A stretch of 64,000 nucleotides of DNA from assembly GCF_036188265.1 (NCBI RefSeq), contig NZ_CP108093.1:1302001-1366000 (forward strand), read 5' to 3'. Below the pieces are notes generated by a model that made no database searches, was not told the origin of the DNA, and worked only from the letters and a program-made list of their open reading frames with translations. Origin of the DNA: Streptomyces sp. NBC_00247. Its GTDB lineage: Bacteria; Actinomycetota; Actinomycetes; Streptomycetales; Streptomycetaceae. Below are positions 44,934 to 51,948 of this stretch, piece by piece (the stretch's first letter is position 1; each line of letters starts with the position of its first letter). The position numbers were made by a program, and so were the translations under genes.

Positions 44934-46097
44934 TCAGGGTGCCGGGACCGGCTGCGGCGGAGGCGTCCCGACATAGCGGGCCGCGGGTCGGATGATCTTC
45001 GAGTCCGCCGCCTGTTCCAGGATATTGGCACTCCAGCCGACCACCCGCGCCGCACAGAAGGTGGGCGTGAACATGGCCCGGGGAAGCCCGCAGAGCTCCA
45101 TCACGACTCCGGCGTAGAACTCCACGTTGGTGTGCAGCTCACGGCCCGGCTTGAGCTCGGCGAGGATGGCTTCCACCTGACGCTCCACCTCGACGGCGAA
45201 GTCGACGAGCGGGCCGCCGAAGTCCTGGGCGATCTCCCTCAGCATCCGCGAACGCGGATCCTCGGTGCGGTAGACCGGGTGGCCGAAGCCCATGATCCGT
45301 CCGCCCGAGAGGACCTGTTCGCGGATCCAGCCGTCGATACGGTCCGGGGTGCCGATCGCATCCAGCGTGTCCAGTGCGCGGCTCGGCGCACCTCCGTGCA
45401 GGGGGCCGGAGAGCGCGCCGACCGCCGCGACCAGGCAGGCGGCCATGTCGGCACCGGTGGAGGCGACGACCCTCGCGGTGAAGGTGGACGCGTTGAACCC
45501 GTGGTCGACGGTGGAGATGAGATAGCGCTCGACCGCCCGCGCACGGACGGCGTCGGGCAACTCGCCGGTGAGCATGTACAGGTAGTTGGCGGCGTGCGGC
45601 AGATCGTCGCGCGGTTCGACCGGTTCGAGACCCTCGCCCAGACGGTGCAGGGCGGTCAACAGGGTGGGCACCGCCGCGCAGACGGCGAGCGCGTCCTCAC
45701 GGCGGCGACCCGGCTCGATGTCGTACAGCGGGCGGTACCCGGCCGAGGCGCCGAGCAGGGAGAGCGCGGTACGCAGCCCCGCCAGCGGGCCGGACACGGC
45801 TCCGGCGCGGGCGATGGCGGGCAGCGCCGCGCGGACCTCGTCCGGGAGGTGGCGCAGCTCGGCGGTGCGCGCGGCGAACGCGGCGCGGGCGGGCTCGTCG
45901 GGCAGCTCACCGTGGAACATCAGGTACCAGACGTCCTCGAAGCTCCGGGTCTGCGCGAGCTCGATCGCCGAGTACTGGCGGTAGTGGTAGAAGCCCTCGG
46001 TCCCCCGGACGTCGCCCAGGACGGTGTCGGTGACGACGACACCCGCGAGGCCGCGGGGGACGCCGGTCGGGGCGGGGCTGTGGGTCTTGGTCGGCAT
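44934..46097 (-). CDS. Citrate synthase-like protein with catalytic Asp replaced by Glu
   Basis: 387 residues of the citrate synthase fold. The two catalytic His are present (His199 in VDHGFNAS and His273 in MGFGHPVY). In place of the catalytic Asp of NVDFY is Glu326 (HTNVEFYAG). Activity may still occur as Glu, or be altered, for example towards 2-methylcitrate. ATG at 46097. A strong minus-strand promoter and repeats lie in the 132-bp gap to the divergent HTH-citrate-synthase gene. It follows cobW by 42 bp in the same direction. Confidence 0.85.
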   Translation of the reverse strand: MPTKTHSPAPTGVPRGLAGVVVTDTVLGDVRGTEGFYHYRQYSAIELAQTRSFEDVWYLMFHGELPDEPARAAFAARTAELRHLPDEVRAALPAIARAGAVSGPLAGLRTALSLLGASAGYRPLYDIEPGRRREDALAVCAAVPTLLTALHRLGEGLEPVEPRDDLPHAANYLYMLTGELPDAVRARAVERYLISTVDHGFNASTFTARVVASTGADMAACLVAAVGALSGPLHGGAPSRALDTLDAIGTPDRIDGWIREQVLSGGRIMGFGHPVYRTEDPRSRMLREIAQDFGGPLVDFAVEVERQVEAILAELKPGRELHTNVEFYAGVVMELCGLPRAMFTPTFCAARVVGWSANILEQAADSKIIRPAARYVGTPPPQPVPAP

Positions 46098-46147
46098 CGC
46101 CGGCTCCTCTTCGGATCTTCCTCTTCCTGGTCACGCTCTCCCAGGTC

Positions 46148-46202
46148 ATTGATTCGACTATCCATGCTTGATTGCATGGGCGTCAATATTGATTGAATCA
46201 AT
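46148..46202. promoter_or_regulatory. Divergent operator/promoter region between the citrate synthases
   Basis: Minus strand: TTGACG (46186-46181), 18-bp spacer, GATAGT (46162-46157), a good vegetative promoter for the citrate synthase gene. Within it lies the inverted repeat CCATGC-N6-GCATGG (46162-46179). Downstream of it on the plus strand is the perfect 15-bp palindrome ATTGATTGAATCAAT (46188-46202). The element TTGATT occurs at 46149, 46168 and 46189, spaced 19 and 21 bp (two helical turns). The region is unusually AT-rich for this chromosome. Confidence 0.7.
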
Positions 46203-46229
46203 ATATAGTGGAGTGGATACGGTGAGCAC

Positions 46230-47606
46230 ATGACGGATCAGGGAGCGCGCGACTTCGACACCGGAACCGGCGAGCGGCTCAGTACGCGCGAGACGGCCGC
46301 TCTGCTCGGCGTGAAACCGGAGACGGTGTACGCCTACGTCAGCCGCGGTCAGCTCAGCAGCGTGCGCGCGCCCGGAGGGCGGGGGAGCACGTTCGACGCC
46401 GACGAGGTGCGGGCCCTGGCCCGGCGCACAGGTCGGCGCGACCCCCTGCCGGCGGGCGGGGCGGACCTGGTCTTCCGTACCGGCATCACCCTCATCGACC
46501 AGGACCGCTACTACTACCGGGGCGTCGACGCGGGCGAACTCGCCCTGCACCACGGGTACGAGGAAGTCGCCGAATGGCTCTGGACCGGCGAACTCAGGCC
46601 GGGCGTCCGTTTCTCCGCTCCCCCGCAGGCCCTGACCGCGGCACGACAGGCCGTCGCCGCACTGCCCGCGCACAGCGGGACGACGGACCGGCTGCGGGTC
46701 GCGGTCGTCGCTGCGGCGGCTGCCGACCCACTGCGTTTCGACCTCTCCCCCGCCTCGGTCCTGGACGCGGCGCGCGGCCTGATCCCGACCTTGGTGGGCG
46801 CACTGCTGCCGGCCGCCGGTGCGCCCGCCGACCGGGTCCCGGCCTCCGGGGCTCCCGTCGGCGACGTCGGTCGCACCGGTACGGGCCCCGCCGGCCCCGG
46901 CATCGCGGCCCGGTTGTGGCCCGCGCTCACCGCGCGTCCCGTCGGCGCCGCGTCACTCGCCGTGCTGGACACCGCGCTCGCGCTGCTGATCGACCACGAC
47001 CTCGCGGCGTCCACCCTCGCCGTCCGGGTGGCGGCCTCCGCGCACGCACATCCGTACGCCGTGGTCTCGGCGGGGCTCGGGGCGCTGGAAGGACCGCTGC
47101 ACGGGGCGGCCAGCGGGCTCGCCCACCGGATGCTCCGGGAGGTCGTGGAACGGGGCGGTGCCGCACCGGTCGTCGCCGACCACCTGCGTACCGGAAGGCG
47201 GATCCCCGGACTCGGCCACCGGCTCTACGACGGCGAAGACCCCCGCGCACGGGTCCTGTTCGCCCTGCTGGAGGACGTGCCCGAGGCCGCTTCGGCGCTC
47301 GCCGCGGCGCGGGACGTGGTGTCGACCGCCGCCCGGCACGTACCTCTGCACGCCAACGTCGATCTGGCGCTGGCCGTGCTGTCGGTCTCCGAGGCCATGC
47401 CCGCCGAGGCGGGTGAGACCGTGTTCGCGGTGGCCCGCACGGCGGGCTGGATCGCGCACGCCCTGGAGGAGTACGCGGAACGGCCCCTGCGCCTGCGCCC
47501 CCGCGGCCAGTACACCGGACCGCCCCCGCCGCAGGCGTTGCCTTCCCCGGTCATTTCCTCGATCGCTTCATCGGCCCCTGAGAGCCGCTCCGGCAACGCA
47601 AGATAG
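46230..47606 (+). CDS. Citrate synthase fused to an N-terminal helix-turn-helix
   Basis: 458 residues. N-terminal MerR/excisionase-type winged HTH at about 17-66 (RLSTRETAALLGVKPETVYAYVSRGQL, STFDADEVRALARR), then citrate synthase domain about 80-445 with both catalytic His (His256 in LIDHDLAAST, His330 in GLGHRLYDGEDPR) and Asp378 (HANVDLA). This could be a metabolic enzyme that also binds its own promoter, or a repressor that uses the enzyme domain to sense metabolites. It faces the Glu-variant citrate synthase divergently with repeats between them. Ends 7 bp from convergent lacI-type gene. Confidence 0.88.
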   Translation: MTDQGARDFDTGTGERLSTRETAALLGVKPETVYAYVSRGQLSSVRAPGGRGSTFDADEVRALARRTGRRDPLPAGGADLVFRTGITLIDQDRYYYRGVDAGELALHHGYEEVAEWLWTGELRPGVRFSAPPQALTAARQAVAALPAHSGTTDRLRVAVVAAAAADPLRFDLSPASVLDAARGLIPTLVGALLPAAGAPADRVPASGAPVGDVGRTGTGPAGPGIAARLWPALTARPVGAASLAVLDTALALLIDHDLAASTLAVRVAASAHAHPYAVVSAGLGALEGPLHGAASGLAHRMLREVVERGGAAPVVADHLRTGRRIPGLGHRLYDGEDPRARVLFALLEDVPEAASALAAARDVVSTAARHVPLHANVDLALAVLSVSEAMPAEAGETVFAVARTAGWIAHALEEYAERPLRLRPRGQYTGPPPPQALPSPVISSIASSAPESRSGNAR

Positions 47607-47613
47607 CGACAGA

Positions 47614-48633
47614 TCAGCGCGAATTCTCGCGCGGCGGCGGGGCGGTCGATCCGCGCACCACCAGTTCCGGCTCGAAGAGCAGCTCGTCGGAGGGCACCGC
47701 CTTGCCCCCGATCTGCACGGACAGCAGCTCGACGGCCGCCCGGCCCATGGCCTCGATGGGCTGACGAACCGTCGTCAGGGGCGGTTCGGTGCAGTTCATG
47801 AAGGCGGAGTCGTCGTATCCGACCACCGACACGTCGTGCGGCACGGAGAGCCCCCTGCGGCGTACCGCGCGCACCGCGCCGAGCGCGAGCGGGTCGCTGC
47901 CGCAGATGATGCCGGTGACGTCCCGGTCGAGCAGCCGGGAAGCCGCGGCCTGGCCGCCCTCCAGCGAGAACATGGCCCGTGCCACGTGTTCGTCCGGGAT
48001 CGTCGCCCCGTACTCACGGGCCAACTGCCGTGCGGCGTCGAGCTTGCGCTGGGAGGGAACGTGGTCGCCGGGACCGAGAACCAGGCCGATCCGCTCGTGC
48101 CCGAGCGAGGCGAGATGCCGCCACGCCTGCTCGACCGCGACGGAGTCGTCGCAGGAGACACCCGGAAAGCCGAGTTCGGCGATGGCCGCGTTGATCAGGA
48201 CGACGGGGATGCGACGGTCGGCGAGCACCTTGTAGTGGTCGTGGGCGGCGTCCGCCTGGTGGTAGAGGCCACCGGCGAAGACCACTCCGGACACCTGCTG
48301 CTGGAGCAACAGGTCCACGTAATCCGCCTCGGAGACCCCGCCCTTGGTCTGCGTACAGAGCACGGGCGTGAGCCCCTGCTGGGCGAGGGCGCCGCCGACC
48401 ACTTCGGCGAAAGCCGGGAAGATGGGATTCTGGAGTTCGGGAAGAACGAGCCCGACCAGCCTGGCCCGCTCGCCCCGCAGCTGGGTCGGTCGCTCGTACC
48501 CGAGCACGTCCAGCGCGGAGAGCACCGCCTGCCGAGTGGCGTCCGAGACGCCTGGCTTACCGTTCAGGACCCGGCTGACCGTGGCCTCACTGACCCCAAC
48601 CTTCTGTGCCACCTGAGCAAGTCGTCGCGTCAT
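47614..48633 (-). CDS. LacI-family transcriptional regulator
   Basis: 339 residues: HTH 1-55 (MTRRLAQVAQKVGVSEATVSRVLNGKPGVSDATRQ, ALDVLGYERPT hinge) and a type I binding-protein effector domain with IICGSDPLALGAVRAV and TTVRQPIEAMGRAAVELL. Resembles the MalR/AglR group of Streptomyces sugar repressors but the sugar cannot be stated. ATG at 48633. An ACGCAA-N5-TTGCGT palindrome lies 23 bp upstream. Next gene upstream is a symporter, so it may control acetate/sugar uptake. Confidence 0.88.
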   Translation of the reverse strand: MTRRLAQVAQKVGVSEATVSRVLNGKPGVSDATRQAVLSALDVLGYERPTQLRGERARLVGLVLPELQNPIFPAFAEVVGGALAQQGLTPVLCTQTKGGVSEADYVDLLLQQQVSGVVFAGGLYHQADAAHDHYKVLADRRIPVVLINAAIAELGFPGVSCDDSVAVEQAWRHLASLGHERIGLVLGPGDHVPSQRKLDAARQLAREYGATIPDEHVARAMFSLEGGQAAASRLLDRDVTGIICGSDPLALGAVRAVRRRGLSVPHDVSVVGYDDSAFMNCTEPPLTTVRQPIEAMGRAAVELLSVQIGGKAVPSDELLFEPELVVRGSTAPPPRENSR

Positions 48634-48655
48634 GAGCGCAAGATTAGCGCAAGGA

Positions 48656-48672
48656 ACGCAAACCGATTGCGT
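48656..48672. promoter_or_regulatory. Palindromic LacI-type operator candidate
   Basis: Perfect inverted repeat ACGCAA-ACCGA-TTGCGT, 23-40 bp upstream of the LacI-type ATG, with additional GCGCAA copies at 48637-48642 and 48647-48652. Typical of autoregulated LacI genes. Confidence 0.55.
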
Positions 48673-48790
48673 GCCCGTCAAAACCTCCGCCCCACCACCC
48701 GGCCGCCGCCGGACCACGCCGCCTTGCCGGACCGCGGCCCGCTGCCGTACCGCGGCCTGTTGTCGGCCCCCGGCCTGTTGCCGGAACGCG

Positions 48791-48857
48791 CCGACTCCGG
48801 TCGGACCACTGCCGGACCGCCCGGCTCCGGTCAGACCGCCCCGGCTCCGGTCAACGA
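48791..48857. repeat. Imperfect 17-bp repeats across the symporter stop
   Basis: CCGACTCCGGTCGGACC (48791), CCGGCTCCGGTCAGACC (48821) and CCGGCTCCGGTCAACGACC (48841), the last inside the symporter's final codons (TGAGAV at the C-terminus). Earlier degenerate copies run back to about 48720. So the symporter stop lies inside a repeat array. Confidence 0.65.
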
Positions 48858-50423
48858 CCTGACCTCCATCTCGGCGTGCCTGTCCTCGTCGGGCGGCTGG
48901 GCGGAGGTCACCGTGCCGATCCACCCCGCGAGGAATCCGAGGGGAATGGAGACGAGACCGGGATTCTCCAGCGGGAAGAGCTGAAAGTCGACCCCTGGGA
49001 AGAGGGCGGTGGGCGAGCCGGAGACGACCGGCGAGAGCAGTACGAGAATCAGAGCCGGGACCAGCCCCCCGTACACGGCCCAGACGGCACCACGGGTGGT
49101 GAAGTTCTTCCAGAAGAGCGAGTAGAGCAGCGCCGGAAGGTTGGCCGAGGCGGCCACCGCGAAGGCCAGCCCGACGAGGAAGGCCACATTGAGGTCCTGG
49201 GCGAGCAGGCCCAGCCCGATGGCGACCACCCCGATCCCGACGGCGGCCACCCGGGCTACCGCGACCTCGCCGAACGGCTTGCCGCCGGGGCGGCGGAGCG
49301 AGGCGTAGAGGTCGTGGGCGACCGAGGCCGAGGAGGCGAGGGTGATCCCCGCGACCACTGCCAGGATCGTGGCGAAAGCGATGGCGGCGACCACGGCGAA
49401 GAGAATCGTTCCGCCGGTGGCTCCCTCGCCGCCGCCCAGCGCCAGCGCCAGCAGCGGAACCGCGGTGTTCCCGGCCTCGCTGGAGGACCGGACCGCGGTG
49501 GGCCCGACAAGTGCCGCGGCGCCGAACCCGAGCACGATCGTCATCAGGTAGAAGCTGCCGATCAGCCCGATCGACCAGACGACGGACCGCCGGGCCGCAC
49601 GGGCCGTCGGCACCGTGTAGAAGCGGGACAGAATGTGCGGCAGTCCGGCCGTGCCGAGGACCAGCGCCAGTCCGAGGCTGATGAAGTCGAAGCGTGCCGT
49701 CCAACCGCCGCCGTACTTGAGTCCCGGCGCGAGGAAACTCCGTCCGTGGCCACTGCGTTCGGCCGCGGTGCTGAGCAGTGCGTTGACGTCACCGTGGAAC
49801 CGGACCAGAACGGCCACGGTGAGGGCGATCGTGCCGGCCATGAGGAGGACGGCCTTGACGATCTGGATCCAGGTGGTGGCTCGCATGCCGCCGAACGAGA
49901 CGTAGACCACCATGAGTGCGCCGACCCCGACCACGGTCCAGGAACGGGTGGCGCCGCTGGTACCGCCGAGGAGCATGGCGACCAGGCTGCCGGCACCGAC
50001 CATCTGCGCGACGAGGTACAGCACCGAGACGGTCACCGACGACGCCCCGACGGCGGTGCGCACGGGGCGCTCCGCCATGCGTGCGGCCACCACGTCGGCC
50101 AGGGTGAACCGTCCGCAGTTGCGCACGAGTTCGGCCACCAGGAGCAGGACGACCAGCCAGGCGACGAGGAACCCGACCGAATACAGCATCCCGTCGTAGC
50201 CGAAGAGGGCGATGAGCCCGGAGATGCCGAGGAACGAGGCAGCCGACATGTAGTCACCGGCGATGGCGAAACCGTTCTCCATGGGAGAGAACAGCCGGCC
50301 CCCGGCATAGAACTCCTCGGCCGAGCCCTGGCGGGTACGTCCGACCCAGGTGGTGATGCCGAGGGTGACGGCGATGAACGCGCTGAACAGCACCAGCGCG
50401 AGCGTCTGATGGTCCCCGCTCAA
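48831..50423 (-). CDS. Sodium:solute symporter, acetate permease (ActP) type
   Basis: 530-residue SSS-family symporter with about 13 helices. Family segments: FYAGGRLFSPMENGFAIAGDYMSAASFLGISGLIALFGYDG (in pieces), GRFTLADVVAARMAERPVR, FGGMRATTWIQIVKA and GLPHILSRFYTVPTARAARRS. Probable Na+-coupled uptake of acetate or another monocarboxylate. Its start is a TTG (50423) overlapping the stop of the DUF485 gene as TTGA, so translation should depend on the upstream gene. Adjacent DUF485 protein is the usual YjcH partner of ActP. Confidence 0.88.
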   Translation of the reverse strand: MSGDHQTLALVLFSAFIAVTLGITTWVGRTRQGSAEEFYAGGRLFSPMENGFAIAGDYMSAASFLGISGLIALFGYDGMLYSVGFLVAWLVVLLLVAELVRNCGRFTLADVVAARMAERPVRTAVGASSVTVSVLYLVAQMVGAGSLVAMLLGGTSGATRSWTVVGVGALMVVYVSFGGMRATTWIQIVKAVLLMAGTIALTVAVLVRFHGDVNALLSTAAERSGHGRSFLAPGLKYGGGWTARFDFISLGLALVLGTAGLPHILSRFYTVPTARAARRSVVWSIGLIGSFYLMTIVLGFGAAALVGPTAVRSSSEAGNTAVPLLALALGGGEGATGGTILFAVVAAIAFATILAVVAGITLASSASVAHDLYASLRRPGGKPFGEVAVARVAAVGIGVVAIGLGLLAQDLNVAFLVGLAFAVAASANLPALLYSLFWKNFTTRGAVWAVYGGLVPALILVLLSPVVSGSPTALFPGVDFQLFPLENPGLVSIPLGFLAGWIGTVTSAQPPDEDRHAEMEVRSLTGAGAV

Positions 50424-50896
50424 CGCTCGACACCTCTCGTCAGCTCCTGGGTCTCCCAGCGCAGTTCCAGCGCCGCCCGGTCCCGGCGGAGCCGCGCGTG
50501 CCGGGCGTACGCCCAGGTCAGCAGGAAGGTGGTGAGGAACTGGCCGAGCCCGGCGACCATGGCGACATTCAGAGCCCCGGCCACCGGACGGGCCATCAGC
50601 CCGGGTGCCCCGGTGGCCGCGACCACGTAGGCGAGGTACCAGAGGAGGAACGCGACGGTCGCCGGAACGACGAACCTCCGGTATCGGCGGCGCACTTCGC
50701 GGAAAGCCTCGCTCCGCTGGACCTCTCGGTAGATGTCGGCAGCGCTGTGGCCGCTCTGCGGAGCCCCGGGGAGGGGTGGAGCATCGGGCGCCGCTGTCCC
50801 CGTACCGTCCCGCTCGCCCCACGCTGGGGCCAGTGCGTCGTACCACGGCTCGTCGAGCCGGGTCACCGCCTCCACCCGCCCTGCTTCCTTCTCCAC
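50420..50896 (-). CDS. DUF485 membrane protein (YjcH-like), partner of the symporter
   Basis: 158 residues. Hydrophilic N-terminal half, then two helices (about 75-95 FVVPATVAFLLWYLAYVVAA and 108-130) with the family motif RRRYRRFVVPATVAFLLWYLAY and a basic C-terminus. GTG at 50896 with AAGGGAG seven bases upstream. DUF485 proteins accompany ActP symporters in many bacteria; the coupled TTGA overlap supports joint function. Confidence 0.85.
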   Translation of the reverse strand: MEKEAGRVEAVTRLDEPWYDALAPAWGERDGTGTAAPDAPPLPGAPQSGHSAADIYREVQRSEAFREVRRRYRRFVVPATVAFLLWYLAYVVAATGAPGLMARPVAGALNVAMVAGLGQFLTTFLLTWAYARHARLRRDRAALELRWETQELTRGVER

Positions 50897-50992
50897 CGAA
50901 CAACTCCCTTGTCCGCGAGCCTTTTCGGCCGCTCAGCCAAGAGTGTCCGGACAGGGGGGATCTCGGTTGCAGCATGCACCGCTTTCACCTGT

Positions 50993-51274
50993 TCAGGTGA
51001 CATCCGTACCAGGTGACCGTGTGAGCCCTCGTACGTATGCGTAACGAACCGCCTGCGCCCGGTCCCGCACCCCCGTCTTGGCGAACAGGTGGTTGACGCG
51101 CGTTCTCACCGTGGCCGGGGAAACGTGCGGCCGGCGCGCGCTCTCGGTGTTGTCGAGCCCTTCGGCGATGAGCAGAGTCCGGACGAGTACGGACGGGGCT
51201 GACCGGGCGGGCGCCCTCGGCATGCGTGCGAGCGCCTCGCGAGAAGGCCACGAGGTCCAGATCGCCGCGGTCAC
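50993..51274 (-). pseudogene. Truncated LuxR-type HTH fragment
   Basis: A 93-residue frame whose C-terminal half is a recognisable GerE HTH (LLIAEGLDNTESARRPHVSPATVRTRVNHLFAKTGVRDRAQAVRYAYVRG, in pieces). The N-terminal half is Arg/Pro-rich and lacks the usual preceding ..L[ST]xREREVL.. and receiver, so this looks like the 3' end of a response-regulator gene that lost its body. A short genuine HTH-only protein is an alternative. Confidence 0.5.
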
Positions 51275-51830
51275 GGAAGGTCCCTTCGCGCCACCGGAAT
51301 CCCTGTCCCGTCACCGGCGCGGGTCGCGGCGCGATGCGGAGCGCCGCCTGCCGACGGCGACGCCGCCGCGTGCGCTTGACTGCCCCGCGAGCTCGGCCGG
51401 ATCCGAAGGGACGGCTCCGGACGCCGGTACAGGACCGCTCCTCGCACCAGCAGGGTGACGGCCAGAGCGAGCCGGAGACCGTCACCGCCCTGTTCCACCC
51501 CCATGGCCGTCCCGGCGGCCCAGAGGGCGGCACGCAGCGCCAGACCGCCCGCCCAGACGAACGCCGTGGCTCGGGTGCCCCGGACCACGGGGAGCCGTCC
51601 GCGTCCAGCCAGACCCGGGCCGTCAACCCCCAGCCGGCGCCGAGGCCGAGCCCGACCATCAGTTCGACTGCGAGCGCCCCCGCCGACACGGTCTCGTGCC
51701 GCCTGTCGAGCAGCATTCCGCCACGCAGCGGGAGCACCGCCAGGATTCCGGGAAGGAGCCACCACCGAGCCGACAGCTGACGTGCCGAGAGCTGGCGCAG
51801 CAGAGTCCGGCCGGCGACGGCGACGATCAC
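51271..51830 (-). pseudogene. Frameshifted DUF1453-like membrane protein gene
   Basis: Two adjacent frames join into one four-helix membrane protein. First frame from the GTG at about 51830 to DADGSPWS near 51582; second frame resumes as RGTRATAFVWAGGLALRAALW and continues as LRLALAVTLLVRGAVLYRR. Between TGG and CGGGGC the sequence has TCCGGGGC, suggesting one extra base at about 51580. The family pattern (LP..GG..L-DRRH, ARV-LDADGS) fits DUF1453. Sits beside the truncated LuxR fragment, suggesting a decaying regulatory pair. Confidence 0.6.
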
Positions 51831-51893
51831 AAGAACACCGCTACGGACGGAGAGCTGCCGAGGGATCGACCCCCCGGGTTGGTCACAGGCGGA

Positions 51894-51927
51894 GTACGCC
51901 TCTCCACCCACGGGTGGAGAGGCGTAC
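51894..51927 (-). terminator. parE terminator
   Basis: 16-bp perfect arms (51894-51909, 51912-51927) with a 2-nt nominal loop (effective inner loop CCCACGGG), just past the parE stop. Confidence 0.85.
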
Positions 51928-51948
51928 GAGGCGGAGGTAACGAGCCGC

